DNA of 64,000 nt, taken from NCBI RefSeq assembly GCF_026109735.1, contig NZ_CP069620.1, forward strand, positions 2,356,001-2,420,000, in the 5' to 3' direction. Shown in pieces: positions 8,663 through 17,433 of this stretch. Positions within the stretch are counted from its first letter, which is position 1. Every line of letters starts with the position of its first letter. The notes beneath the pieces were generated by a model. It saw only the letters and a program-made list of their open reading frames with translations. It had not been told where the DNA came from and searched no databases. The stretch comes from Salinimicrobium tongyeongense (GTDB taxonomy: Bacteria > Bacteroidota > Bacteroidia > Flavobacteriales > Flavobacteriaceae). Made by a program: the position numbers and the translations under genes.

Positions 8663-9697
8663 CTATTTAATTGATACATGGGAAATTAAATCAATGAGGC
8701 GGCTCGAATAGCCTATCTCGTTGTCATACCATCCTATGATCTTCACAAAGGTATCTCCCACTACCGAAGTCATTTGCGCATCAAAGATACAGGAGTGGGA
8801 ATTGCCTTTAATATCTATAGAAACTATAGGATCTTCGGTATATTTCAGGATATGCTTGAGGCTTCCTGCAGCGGCTTTTTTAAAGGCCGCGTTAACTTCT
8901 TCTATGCTCGTGCGCTTTTCAACATGAAGGGTCATATCGGTAAGGCTGCCGTTGGCCACGGGTACCCTTATTCCGCAGCCGCCAATCACATCGCTTAGCT
9001 TCGGGAAAATTCTTGTAAGTGCTTTTGCCGCGCCGGTGGTGGTGGGTACAATAGATTGCCCGGCGGCCCTGGCACGTCGCAGGTCTTTGTGTGGCTGGTC
9101 GTGCAGGCTTTGATCTGTGGTGTAAGAATGTACCGTGGTAATATAGGCTTTTTTGACCCCGGCCAGTTCATTCACGATCTTTAGCATTGGGGCGGCATTG
9201 TTTGTGGTACACGAGGCGTTAGAAATAATATCCTCTGTGCCGTCCAGAATATGCTCGTTCACTCCCAGGACCACCATCTTAATGGAGTCATCTTCGGGAG
9301 GCACGCTTAAAATGACCTTTTTGACACCTTCCTGAAGGTGGGCTTCAAGCTCAGGTCTTTTCTTGAACTTTCCGGTGCTTTCTACCACCACGTCTACATG
9401 GTGAAGGCTCCAGTTAATGTGGGCGGTACGGGCGTGATTGGAAACGGGTACTTCTTTCCCGTCTATTACTACGGAAGCTTCTCTGGAAGAAACCTCTTTT
9501 TTGAGCACCCCGTGTATGCTGTCGTACTTGAGAAGGTGGGCCAGGGTGGCGGCGGGGGCGAGGTCGTTAATGGCCACCACCTCAATATCTTCACGATCTA
9601 AGAGCAGCCTGAACAAATTTCGGCCTATGCGACCAAAGCCGTTGATCCCAACCCTGATCTTTTCTTTTGATACTGCTGAAGGTCTTGCGCCCTCCAT
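8663..9697 (-). CDS. gap: glyceraldehyde-3-phosphate dehydrogenase, type I
   Basis: 344 residues. Oxidises glyceraldehyde-3-phosphate to 1,3-bisphosphoglycerate with NAD(P)+. The Rossmann start VGINGFGRIGR is at residues 16-26 and the catalytic Cys163 is in SNASCTTNNAAP; the C-terminal SIDIKGNSHS and WYDNEIGYSSR blocks are present. A 14-residue N-terminal extension ([14 protein letters not shown]) is not usual, but the start is supported because ATG 9697 overlaps the lipA stop codon as TAATG, implying translational coupling. The linkage to lipA rather than to glycolytic genes is uncommon, and another gap gene may exist elsewhere. Confidence 0.93.
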   Translation of the reverse strand: MEGARPSAVSKEKIRVGINGFGRIGRNLFRLLLDREDIEVVAINDLAPAATLAHLLKYDSIHGVLKKEVSSREASVVIDGKEVPVSNHARTAHINWSLHHVDVVVESTGKFKKRPELEAHLQEGVKKVILSVPPEDDSIKMVVLGVNEHILDGTEDIISNASCTTNNAAPMLKIVNELAGVKKAYITTVHSYTTDQSLHDQPHKDLRRARAAGQSIVPTTTGAAKALTRIFPKLSDVIGGCGIRVPVANGSLTDMTLHVEKRTSIEEVNAAFKKAAAGSLKHILKYTEDPIVSIDIKGNSHSCIFDAQMTSVVGDTFVKIIGWYDNEIGYSSRLIDLISHVSIK

Positions 9698-10566
9698 TAT
9701 GTTAAGTGTTTTTGTGCTTTATACGAAGATCTTACCAGGGCACCGCTTTCCACATGCCTAAAGCCCATTTCAAGTCCGATGGTCTCATATTTCTTGAACT
9801 GTTCTGGAGTCACAAATTCGTGTACCGGAAGGTGCTGTTTTGTAGGTTGCAGGTACTGGCCTATGGTTACAATATCAAGATTTACTGCCCGCAGGTCTTC
9901 CAGCGTTTGTATCACTTCATCTTCTTTCTCGCCCAATCCAAGCATGATGCCCGACTTGGTTCTGTTCACTCCCTGCTCTTTCAGGTATTTCAACACCTGA
10001 AGGCTGCGCTCATATTTCGCCTGGATTCTTACTTCGCGGGTAAGCCTTTTTACGGTTTCCATGTTGTGGGAAACAATTTCAGGATTTACTTTGATGATGC
10101 GGTCAATGTTCCTTTCCACTCCCTGAAAATCAGGGATGAGGGTTTCGAGGGTGGTATCGGGGTTCATGCGGCGAATGGCGCTCACGGTCTCTGCCCACAT
10201 GATAGAACCCATGTCTTTAAGGTCGTCACGGTCTACACTGGTGATTACAGCATGTTTTATCTTCATCAGTTTGATAGAGCGGGCCACTTTTTCGGGCTCA
10301 TCCCAGTCCAGCGTTTCGGGTCTTCCGGTTTTTACGCCGCAAAATCCGCAGGAACGGGTACAGATATTTCCGAGGATCATAAAAGTGGCAGTGCCCTCAC
10401 CCCAGCATTCTCCCATGTTTGGACAACTTCCGGAGGTGCAGATTGTATGAAGATTGTATTTATCTACTACACCTCTTAGCTCGGTGTACTTTTTTCCGGT
10501 AGGTAGTTTTACCCTTAACCACTTAGGTTTGGGCGCTCTTTGTGTAGGGATTTGCTGTGTTTCCAT
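9697..10566 (-). CDS. lipA: lipoyl synthase
   Basis: 289 residues from ATG 10566. A radical-SAM enzyme that inserts two sulfurs into octanoyl groups on lipoyl carrier proteins. The auxiliary cluster cysteines are Cys43, Cys48 and Cys54 ([14 protein letters not shown]) and the radical-SAM cysteines are Cys69, Cys73 and Cys76 (CTRSCGFC); the C-terminal RSSYKA segment carries the conserved Ser. A longer ORF start at 10584 would lie inside the promoter, so the METQQIP start is favoured. First gene of a two-gene operon with gap. Confidence 0.95.
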   Translation of the reverse strand: METQQIPTQRAPKPKWLRVKLPTGKKYTELRGVVDKYNLHTICTSGSCPNMGECWGEGTATFMILGNICTRSCGFCGVKTGRPETLDWDEPEKVARSIKLMKIKHAVITSVDRDDLKDMGSIMWAETVSAIRRMNPDTTLETLIPDFQGVERNIDRIIKVNPEIVSHNMETVKRLTREVRIQAKYERSLQVLKYLKEQGVNRTKSGIMLGLGEKEDEVIQTLEDLRAVNLDIVTIGQYLQPTKQHLPVHEFVTPEQFKKYETIGLEMGFRHVESGALVRSSYKAQKHLT

Positions 10567-10573
10567 AGGTGGG

Positions 10574-10604
10574 CAAAGGTACAACTAGAATGCCTAAAAA
10601 CAAA
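10574..10604 (-). promoter_or_regulatory. promoter of lipA-gap
   Basis: On the minus strand TTTG (10601-10604), a 19-base spacer, then TACCTTTG (10574-10581), a perfect TAnnTTTG. The lipA ATG follows after seven bases. Confidence 0.7.
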
Positions 10605-10694
10605 CGTTAAATGCAGGCGGTGTTTTTCCCTTTTCAGCATAAAAACTTCCGAAGAAAATGACCTTTTTGAATGCTGAAGTCTCAAAAATGGCAT

Positions 10695-11264
10695 TTAGGA
10701 AGTCCTTTTTTCGATGACTTCGGCCAGGAGTTTTTTTGCCCTTAAGATCTTTACCTTTACGTTGTTGATGGGCTCCTGAAGCTGGGCTGCGATTTCTTTG
10801 TAGCTCTTTTCCTGAAAATACCGCAGGTGGATCACTTCCTGGTAGTGCGGTTTCAGTTTTTTGATGTCTATGAGCAGCTGGGCCAGGTTTTGTTCGGTGA
10901 TCAAAGTGTCTTCTATACTGGGCGTTTCATCGGGAATGCGGTGTACGCGCTCATCTTCTTCATCGGTGGTGCGGGCGCGTATCGAAGCGTTCTTCTTTCT
11001 TACCAGGTCTACGTGAATATTCTTGGAAATGGTAATGATCCAGGTTTTGAAGGTGTATTTGGGGTCAAAAGTGTCAATTTTATCGAAGGCTCTCGAAAAT
11101 GCCTGGATCGTGATGTCTTCGGCATCATATTCGTTTTGGGTGCGTTTAAGCTGAAAGCCGTAAACATCATTCCAAAACCGGTCCAGAAGATAATTAAAGG
11201 CTGTTTGTTTCCCTTTTTTGGCCTTTTCAATTTGTTGCTGAAGCAGGTCTGGCTCTATTTCCAA
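10695..11264 (-). CDS. ECF-type RNA polymerase sigma factor
   Basis: 189 residues. Region 2 is about residues 20-95 (AFNYLLDRFW, YDAEDITIQAFSRAFDKID, FKTWIITISKNIHVDLVRKK) and region 4 about 128-185 (LKPHYQEVIHLRYFQEKSYKEIAAQL, with a helix-turn-helix). A charged linker of ~35 residues joins them. No anti-sigma gene is adjacent. Its start lies inside the last codons of the upstream glycosyltransferase (10-base overlap), so translation is coupled. The 3' end is followed by a copy of the CAAAAATGnCATTT palindrome. Target regulon unknown. Confidence 0.9.
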   Translation of the reverse strand: MEIEPDLLQQQIEKAKKGKQTAFNYLLDRFWNDVYGFQLKRTQNEYDAEDITIQAFSRAFDKIDTFDPKYTFKTWIITISKNIHVDLVRKKNASIRARTTDEEDERVHRIPDETPSIEDTLITEQNLAQLLIDIKKLKPHYQEVIHLRYFQEKSYKEIAAQLQEPINNVKVKILRAKKLLAEVIEKRTS

Positions 11265-12355
11265 TTAGTGGGTTTTGAAAAAATATTAGAGATAAATATA
11301 ACCAATTGCGCCGAAACCAGGAACAATTCTAGAAAGGGAAAAATCCAGAAAAGATCGGTTTCCCCAAACTTTTTCCCCGAGTTGTAAAAAACCACGCCCT
11401 GTACAATCCATCTTAGTGCAAGTAAGAATAAAGCTACCTGCCAAAAAGGGCTTTTTAAGAGGATAAAAAAGAAGATCCAGAACAGGAGCTGGGAAGTGTA
11501 AAAAAGCCCCAGCATTAACCGGTGTTCTTTTTTGTAATGGGAAGCGGCCGAAACATGCCTTCTCTTTTGCCTGAACCAGGCCTTAAGGCTTGTTTTGGGA
11601 ATGCTGCGTGTAATGCCCACGGGAGAGTAACACAGGGCCGTATTGTGGCTGTTCGCTGCACCGTTTACAAAAAGGTCATCATCGCCAGATTTGATGTGCA
11701 AATGCGTGGCAAACCCATTTTGGGCAAAAAATTCTTCGGAAGTATAGGCGAGGTTCCGGCCCACGCCCATGTAGGGTTTCCCCCAGCTGGCATAAGAAAA
11801 GTACTGAATTGCCGTAAAAAGCGTCTCGAACCTGATAAGTTTGTTGAGCAGGGAGCGGGTTTCAATGAAGTACCCGCCGTAGCCAAGCACTATGCTCTTC
11901 TGGTCTTCAAAGTGGGCGCTCATCTCCCTAAGCCACTGGCCGGTCTCGGGTCGGCAGTCGGCATCAGTAAATAAGAGGTAAGGCTTTTTGGCCTTTTTGA
12001 TGCCCAGGGTAATTGCGTATTTTTTGTTGGCCCAAAAGGCTTCGTTGTTTTGAACATCTACTATTTTCACCCGGTCGTCGCGCAGCTGAAAATCTTCAAG
12101 CACCTCGAGTGTCTCGTCTACAGAGGCATCGTTGATCACTACCACCTCAAAATCGGGGTGGTCTTGTGACAGGATTGCAGGAAGGAAATTCCGGAGGTTT
12201 ACGGCTTCGTTCTTGGCGCAAATAATTACCGAAACCGGGAGGTCCTTATATGCCGGCTGATTTTCATTTTTGGCCAGGGCAAACCTGAAGAAGCCCAGGT
12301 AGTAACACAGGTTGATTAGGCCAATGAGAACAAAGGCAATAAGGATGCTTAGCAT
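11255..12355 (-). CDS. membrane-bound family 2 glycosyltransferase
   Basis: 366 residues. One N-terminal membrane segment (~1-20), a GT-A domain with VSVIICAKNEAVNLRNFLPA, the VVINDASVDET segment, TDADCRPETG (the DXD metal site) and later the QKRRH(V) motif of processive-type family 2 enzymes, then two or three C-terminal membrane segments (~285-360). It should transfer a sugar from a nucleotide donor at the inner membrane face; acceptor and sugar are unknown. Overlaps the sigma factor gene downstream. Confidence 0.85.
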   Translation of the reverse strand: MLSILIAFVLIGLINLCYYLGFFRFALAKNENQPAYKDLPVSVIICAKNEAVNLRNFLPAILSQDHPDFEVVVINDASVDETLEVLEDFQLRDDRVKIVDVQNNEAFWANKKYAITLGIKKAKKPYLLFTDADCRPETGQWLREMSAHFEDQKSIVLGYGGYFIETRSLLNKLIRFETLFTAIQYFSYASWGKPYMGVGRNLAYTSEEFFAQNGFATHLHIKSGDDDLFVNGAANSHNTALCYSPVGITRSIPKTSLKAWFRQKRRHVSAASHYKKEHRLMLGLFYTSQLLFWIFFFILLKSPFWQVALFLLALRWIVQGVVFYNSGKKFGETDLFWIFPFLELFLVSAQLVIFISNIFSKPTNWK

Positions 12356-12369
12356 TTAAGTGGCAGGAA

Positions 12370-12576
12370 TTATTTTACCGGTTGTGGTTCATTGCAGTCT
12401 CTGGCTTCATCGGGAAGCTTTCCGCAGTAACTGCAGGCTTCTCCTTCCTTGTTGAGAAAAGGGCTTTGACTGGCACAGGTTCCGCTAAATTTTCCATCTT
12501 TCTTTCCCCAAATCTTAATGGCGATCCCGGCAACTGCAAGTCCTAAAAGTGCTATGGTGATTAATATGAGTTCCAT
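12370..12576 (-). CDS. small single-span membrane protein with C-terminal cysteine cluster
   Basis: 68 residues: one membrane segment (~3-22), then a soluble tail with cysteines in GTCASQSP, EACSYCGKLP and RDCNEP. The layout, an N-terminal anchor and four clustered cysteines, resembles NqrM (DUF539), the small membrane factor that delivers iron to Na+-NQR, but the spacing differs and no nqr genes are near. The short gap (14 bases) to the glycosyltransferase downstream suggests co-transcription. Function not established. Confidence 0.7.
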   Translation of the reverse strand: MELILITIALLGLAVAGIAIKIWGKKDGKFSGTCASQSPFLNKEGEACSYCGKLPDEARDCNEPQPVK

Positions 12577-12742
12577 AATTTAATTTTGGTGCAAAAATAA
12601 CGAATAATGAGCACTATAAGAAGGGAATGAGATTTTTTTCTTAATGCTTCATTTACACAACTTTAACTAAAATTTATTGCTGTGCGGGAGGGATTGGTTT
12701 TTTAGGATAGTAAATTGCATATAATGCTAAAAAATACCCGAT

Positions 12743-13354
12743 ATGATATACAAATTACCTAAAATCCTGATCATATTTCTCTTTGCCGGATTAATATCCT
12801 GTCAAAATAACGAAAACAAGAGTGATTCAGAGACAGATATTCTTCCTGCGGAAGAAAAAAAAGATGAATTAAACAGTCCCGACAGGCCGATGCCGAGAAG
12901 TTATATGCTCGCCAGAATGCGCGAAGATGACGAGCTGACTGCCTTTACTGAAGAATTTGAGAGATCTGGCCTTGAAGAAGAATTTAAAGGAAAGGAAGGG
13001 ATCTATACCATTTTTGCCCCTTCAAACGCCGCGTATGACCGCATCCCGGCCAGGCAAATGAATCCCGATAATGACAGTCTCAGGTCTAACGCCAACCTTA
13101 TGCGTTACTACATGGTAGAAGGTGAAATGACCGTAGATTATCTTCGGGAAAGGATCAGGGCTTCAGAAAATGACAGGTACGAGTTTAGAACTGCTCTGGG
13201 CGAGAAACTCTGGGCCAGCCTTGAAGGAGACAAAATTGTACTTACCGATGTGCTGGGGAATAAAGCTTCAATTGTGACTTCAAATATGGACGAGTACTAC
13301 GGAGTTTACCATATTATTGATAATGTTTTGCAACCCGGTGAAAATGGGGAGTAG
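12743..13354 (+). CDS. fasciclin (FAS1) domain lipoprotein
   Basis: 203 residues. Lipoprotein signal ending LISC (Cys20), an acidic linker, and one FAS1 domain at ~65-200 with TIFAPSNAAYDRIPA and, at the end, YGVYHIIDNVLQP, the H1 and H2 conserved blocks. FAS1 domains mediate adhesion or protein binding on the cell surface. A paralogue follows 122 bases later on the same strand, with the same architecture, so this looks like a tandem duplication. Confidence 0.88.
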   Translation: MIYKLPKILIIFLFAGLISCQNNENKSDSETDILPAEEKKDELNSPDRPMPRSYMLARMREDDELTAFTEEFERSGLEEEFKGKEGIYTIFAPSNAAYDRIPARQMNPDNDSLRSNANLMRYYMVEGEMTVDYLRERIRASENDRYEFRTALGEKLWASLEGDKIVLTDVLGNKASIVTSNMDEYYGVYHIIDNVLQPGENGE

Positions 13355-13476
13355 TTGCGAGAATTTCATTGATCTTTTATACTGAAGGTTAAGAATTTTC
13401 CTTCAGAAGAAAATATAATTAACGTAGGATTATAATTTATGGCTCGGTTCTCCCTTACTTTTTTAGTAGATTAAAT

Positions 13477-14115
13477 ATGAACCCGAAAAATAATATTATT
13501 ATGAAAATGAGGAATATAATGATGTTGAGCGGATTTCTGATTATGCTGCTTGGCGCCTGTAAAAACAACGAAACTAATAATGCCGACACCCAATCTCCTG
13601 AGGTGCAGGAAGAAAATTTTGATGAGCGTGTTAAAGAGCTGCGCCAGCGCAACGCTACAGTAGACGCAATTGAAGGAAACCCTGAGCTAAGTACCTTTGC
13701 CACCGGCCTCAACACCTGGAATGTGGAAGATACTTTAGACAGCGTAAACGGGCCTTACATGGTATTTGCGCCAAGTAACAGGGCTTACAGTAGGGTTTAC
13801 AGGCAGCAGGGCTATGACATTTTAGAAACCAGCCCAGAATCTGTGATCCCATACCACATGGTAAAAGCTGATTTTACACAGGAAGAGCTAAAACAGGAAA
13901 TTCAAAATGCTAAGGGTTCTCTTGTGCTGCCTACTTTTGAAGGTGAAAATATCACATTTAGCCTGGAGGGCGATAAAATTGTGCTTACCGGCGCAACTGG
14001 TGAAAAAGCCAACATCTCCGAAAGTTTTGAAATTGAAAACGGCACCGGTTTTATCATAGATAAAGTCCTGCTTCCTGAAGGGATTAACAGGCTGACCATC
14101 ACTGCCGAGCAGTAG
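13477..14115 (+). CDS. fasciclin (FAS1) domain lipoprotein, second copy
   Basis: 212 residues. The lipoprotein signal ends LLGAC; two in-frame ATG codons (13477 and 13501, the latter giving MKMRNIMMLSGF) are both possible starts. One FAS1 domain at ~75-205 has YMVFAPSNRAYSRV and GTGFIIDKVLLPEG. Diverged from the first copy but aligned along its length, for example FSLEGDKIVLTGATGEKA against ASLEGDKIVLTDVLGNKA. Ends at a strong two-way terminator. Confidence 0.88.
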   Translation: MNPKNNIIMKMRNIMMLSGFLIMLLGACKNNETNNADTQSPEVQEENFDERVKELRQRNATVDAIEGNPELSTFATGLNTWNVEDTLDSVNGPYMVFAPSNRAYSRVYRQQGYDILETSPESVIPYHMVKADFTQEELKQEIQNAKGSLVLPTFEGENITFSLEGDKIVLTGATGEKANISESFEIENGTGFIIDKVLLPEGINRLTITAEQ

Positions 14116-14139
14116 TGAAATTTGGCAATGAAAAAGAAA

Positions 14140-14177
14140 AAGGCTTTCAAAAATGACATTTTTGAAAGCCTTTTTTA
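14140..14177. terminator. two-way terminator built on the CAAAAATG palindrome
   Basis: A perfect inverted repeat (AAGGCTTTCAAAAATG and its complement around one A) with A-rich and T-rich flanks, between the convergent second fasciclin gene and murB. It is the most extended copy of the palindrome that recurs across the window. Confidence 0.85.
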
Positions 14178-14190
14178 ATGTTTGCTGCTC

Positions 14191-15204
14191 TTAGATAATA
14201 TTGACTTCGGGAGAAATCTCGATCCCGAACATATCCCAGATTTTCTGCTGGATCTTTTCGGCGAGCTTGAGTATATCCTGGCCGGTGGCATTTCCGTAGT
14301 TTACGAGCACCAGCGCCTGTTTTGTGTGTACCCCGGCGTCTCCTTCGCGATAGCCTTTTAAACCGGCGCGATCAATGAGCCAGCCGGCAGGGATTTTGAC
14401 CTGCTGCTCGTCAATTACATAAAAAGGGGCTTCAGGGAATTCCTTATGCAGCTTCTCTAACTTCTCTTTGGAAACCACAGGGTTTTTAAAAAAGCTTCCG
14501 CTGTTGCCCAATTCTTTGGGGTCTGGAAGTTTAGACTGTCTTATGCTTATAACAGCTTCAGAAACACTGGCTATTGTAGGCGTTTTTATACCTTTTTCTT
14601 CCAAAAACTGGTCTATGGAGCCATAGGAAGTATTCAGCCTATGATTTTTCTTGCTAAGCCTGAAATTAACGCTTGTAATAATGTACCTGCCCTTAGCTTC
14701 ATTTTTAAAAACAGAATCCCTGTAGCCAAACCTGCATTCTTCACGGGTAAAAGTTCTTAACTGCAGCGTCTGAACATCTAGCGTGGTGCAGCTTTCAAAA
14801 CTATCTTTAAGCTCTACGCCATAAGCGCCAATATTCTGAATTGGAGCCGTGCCCACTTTTCCCGGAATGAGCGATAGGTTTTCGAGGCCGCCAAAAGAAT
14901 GATCAATGCAGTACAAGACAAACTCATGCCAGTTTTCACCGGCCATGGCCTTTACCAGTACGTCATTCTCCCGCTCTTCAAGGATTTCAATTCCCTTTAG
15001 ATTGATATATACCACGGTCTTTTGAACATCTTTTGTGAGCAGCATATTACTGCCGCCACCAAGAATAAATAATTCGGAAGCGTAGCTGTTCTTTAAAACC
15101 TCCCGCAGCTCGTCTAAAGAAGTTACTTCTGCAAAATGACGGGCCTTAACATCTATCCCGAACGTGTTATAGGGCTTCAGGGAAATGTTGGACAGTATTT
15201 TCAT
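14191..15204 (-). CDS. murB: UDP-N-acetylenolpyruvoylglucosamine reductase
   Basis: 337 residues. The flavoenzyme that reduces enolpyruvyl-UDP-GlcNAc to UDP-MurNAc in peptidoglycan synthesis. FAD-binding segments LGGGSNMLL and IPGKVGTAPIQNIGAYG are present; ELGNSGSFFKNP holds the catalytic Ser; a C-terminal EISPEVNII carries the final Glu. The start ATG overlaps the aminotransferase stop as TAATG, so translation is coupled. Confidence 0.95.
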   Translation of the reverse strand: MKILSNISLKPYNTFGIDVKARHFAEVTSLDELREVLKNSYASELFILGGGSNMLLTKDVQKTVVYINLKGIEILEERENDVLVKAMAGENWHEFVLYCIDHSFGGLENLSLIPGKVGTAPIQNIGAYGVELKDSFESCTTLDVQTLQLRTFTREECRFGYRDSVFKNEAKGRYIITSVNFRLSKKNHRLNTSYGSIDQFLEEKGIKTPTIASVSEAVISIRQSKLPDPKELGNSGSFFKNPVVSKEKLEKLHKEFPEAPFYVIDEQQVKIPAGWLIDRAGLKGYREGDAGVHTKQALVLVNYGNATGQDILKLAEKIQQKIWDMFGIEISPEVNII

Positions 15205-16394
15205 TAGCCTTTGTACTGCTTAAGAGCTTCTTTTAAGATTTCTATGGCTCTTACAAGATTTTCCTTTTTAAGAACATAGGCGATTCTTACCTGGTTTGTC
15301 CCGGTGTTTGGGGTGGAGTAGAAACCTGCAGCCGGTGCTATCATTACCGTTTCGTTATCCATCTCAAAACTCTCTAGCAGCCATTTGGCAAAATCTTCGG
15401 CATCTGCAACGGGTAGTTCGGCAATACAGTAAAAAGCGCCTTTTGGGTTGGCCACTCTAACGCCTTCAATCTGCTCAAGACCTTTAACCAGCGTATTTCT
15501 TCGCGAAGTGTATTCCTCAATGACCTCGTCAAAATATTCCTGTTCTGTATCGAGGGCGGCTTCACTGGCAATTTGTGCAAAAGTAGGCGGGCTTAGGCGG
15601 GCCTGGGCAAACTTCATGGCCGTAGCCATAAAATCGGCATTTTTGGAAACCACGCATCCAATTCGTGCTCCACACATGCTGTAGCGCTTTGAAACAGAGT
15701 CTATCATAATCGCGTTCTGCTCCAGGCCTGGCACGCTCATAATAGAATGGTGTTTTGCACCGTCGTAGGCAAATTCGCGGTAAACTTCATCGGCTACAAT
15801 AAAGAGGTCGTGCTTTTTAACGATCTCGGCCAGTTGATCAATCTCCTCTTTTGTATAGAGGTAACCGGTGGGGTTGCCCGGGTTGCAAATTAAAATTGCC
15901 TTGGTCTTTGGTGTGATGAGCTTTTCAAATTCAGAAATTGGAGGCAGCGCAAAACTGTCTTCAATTTTTGACTTTACGGGTACTACAGTAACGCCCGATG
16001 CTGTGGCAAAACCGTTGTAATTGGCGTAAAATGGCTCGGGGATGATTACTTCATCGCCCGCGTCACAAATACTGCCCATGGTAAAAAGCAGGGCTTCAGA
16101 CCCGCCTGTGGTGATGATAAGTTCGTTAGCCGAAATTTCGATGTTGTGGTTCCGGTAGTAGCTGGCCAGCTTGTTGCGGTAGCTTTCAAAACCTGCAGAA
16201 TGGCTGTAAGAAAGCACTTCAATATCGGTATTTTTGACGGCTGCAAGTGCTTTTGCAGGAGTTTTAATGTCGGGTTGACCAATGTTTAGCTGGTAAATGG
16301 TTCGGCCTTTTTTGATCGCTGCTTCGGCGTAAGGAACCAATTTTCTTATAGGAGATTCGGGCATAGCCTGCCCTTTACGGGAAATATGTGGCAT
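15204..16394 (-). CDS. class I/II pyridoxal-phosphate aminotransferase
   Basis: 396 residues. Fold-type I: NIGQPDIKTP near the start, NPGNPTG at ~171-177, ADEVYREF, the Schiff-base Lys236 in IDSVSKRYSMCGARIG, and Arg in NQVRIAYV for the substrate carboxylate. Closest in wording to the aspartate/methionine-type aminotransferases of Bacteroidota. The exact amino donor cannot be told from the sequence. Start MPHISRKGQAMPESP is the standard one. Forms an operon with murB. Confidence 0.9.
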   Translation of the reverse strand: MPHISRKGQAMPESPIRKLVPYAEAAIKKGRTIYQLNIGQPDIKTPAKALAAVKNTDIEVLSYSHSAGFESYRNKLASYYRNHNIEISANELIITTGGSEALLFTMGSICDAGDEVIIPEPFYANYNGFATASGVTVVPVKSKIEDSFALPPISEFEKLITPKTKAILICNPGNPTGYLYTKEEIDQLAEIVKKHDLFIVADEVYREFAYDGAKHHSIMSVPGLEQNAIMIDSVSKRYSMCGARIGCVVSKNADFMATAMKFAQARLSPPTFAQIASEAALDTEQEYFDEVIEEYTSRRNTLVKGLEQIEGVRVANPKGAFYCIAELPVADAEDFAKWLLESFEMDNETVMIAPAAGFYSTPNTGTNQVRIAYVLKKENLVRAIEILKEALKQYKG

Positions 16395-16920
16395 ATCTAA
16401 AATTTTGGCCTACAAAGTTGCAAAATTTTAAATTGAGAATAATATTTTTCGAGATTTTTATCCTTTCTGAAGGATATTCCACTTAAAGCATCAGGAGTTG
16501 CCGATGAATTGTGATGAAGATTAAATTTCTTAGTGATATTGGTGTTTGAAAAGCTGAAAATTTCAGGTTAAAGCTGAAATTATGAGGTGCTTCTGAAATA
16601 CTTCAGCAAAACTGGCGAAAAGAGAATATGAAAGAGCTTAACCTTTCAAAAAAAATATTTTGAAGCTGCCTTTTTTTACTTCCGAAGTAGAGAAATTGAA
16701 ACTTTTTCAGAAAAACTTATGAGGAGGAGAAGGGTAGAGCTTCAGATCCTTCAAAAATGGCAATTTGTGCTTGTAAAACTGCTGAAAATAAAAAAGAGGC
16801 TGCTTTAAAAGCCCGTTTCCGTCAACCTGCTTTTTGTTGCAGGTGCTTCTGAAATTCATCAGAAAAACGGAGTGGCAGCTTTTAAAACAACCTCTTCAAA
16901 AATGTCATTTCTGGAAAGTT
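16395..16920. other. 526-base gene-free spacer with repeats
   Basis: No ORF here is convincing. It holds the upstream region of the aminotransferase, a direct repeat GGTGCTTCTGAAAT (16586-16599 and 16842-16855), a TTCCGAAG octamer near 16680, partial and full copies of the CAAAAATG palindrome (16754-16765, 16897-16910) and the large hairpin that ends the DUF1573 transcript. Confidence 0.6.
16787..16896 (-). terminator. large hairpin terminator of the DUF1573 gene
   Basis: Arms at 16794-16812 and 16878-16896 (GCTTTTAAA cores inside AAGAGG/CCTCTT ends) with a 65-base loop that has its own CCTGC/GCAGG hairpin. On the minus strand it is followed by a T-rich run. Confidence 0.6.
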
Positions 16921-17292
16921 TTATTCCAGAACTTTTCCTTTGATCTTTATTGATTTGGCAGGAACATCGGCATTAGAATAAACGGTAATGGTCTTTCTAA
17001 TTGGGCCTACCCTTTTAGTGTCGTATTTCACTTTGATCTCCCCTTTTTCTCCTGGGGCGATAGGATCTTTAGGTTTTTCGGGGATGGTACACCCACAGCT
17101 TGAAGTAACGTCTGTAATTACGAGGGGCACACTTCCAGTATTTGTAAATTCAAACACGCGAACGCCATCACTGCCTTTTTCTATTTCGCCGTAGTCTATT
17201 ACTTCAGACTTAAATTCAATTTTTGCCGTTTCCTGTGCCTGTACAGCAAAGCCTGCAAAAACAAAAATGGCAATTGCAATTAATTTTTTCAT
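16921..17292 (-). CDS. DUF1573 exported protein
   Basis: 123 residues from ATG 17292, where a classic signal peptide begins (MKKLIAIAIFVFAGFAVQAQ); upstream in-frame codons to 17430 look like non-coding leader. The mature part is a single immunoglobulin-like DUF1573 domain with DYGEIEKGSDGVRVFEFTNT, the conserved SSCGCTIP and a repeated beta-strand pattern ending IKIKGKVLE. Very common in Bacteroidota as a secreted or periplasmic protein of unknown role. Divergent from valS. Confidence 0.9.
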   Translation of the reverse strand: MKKLIAIAIFVFAGFAVQAQETAKIEFKSEVIDYGEIEKGSDGVRVFEFTNTGSVPLVITDVTSSCGCTIPEKPKDPIAPGEKGEIKVKYDTKRVGPIRKTITVYSNADVPAKSIKIKGKVLE

Positions 17293-17396
17293 GGTTTTTA
17301 GTTTTTTCAGAATTGTAAATATACTACTAATCTGTTTATTATAGCAAATAAAAAGGCAATCGGCTGCATCGCCTTTTATAATCCTGAAGTTATAAT

Positions 17397-17404
17397 TACT
17401 TTTG
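17397..17404 (+). promoter_or_regulatory. -7 box of valS
   Basis: TACTTTTG, a perfect TAnnTTTG match, 29 bases before the valS ATG. No clear -33 TTG was found at the usual distance. Confidence 0.5.
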
Positions 17405-17433
17405 CCCAGATATTCCAAAAACCGCACCAAAGT

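Noticed and set aside
9706-10479. 257-codon plus-strand ORF
   Set aside because: Complete shadow of lipA, whose cysteine motifs are unmistakable.
12743-14115. Surface adhesion island built on the two fasciclin genes
   Set aside because: Only a two-gene tandem with core genes around; nothing else points to a system.
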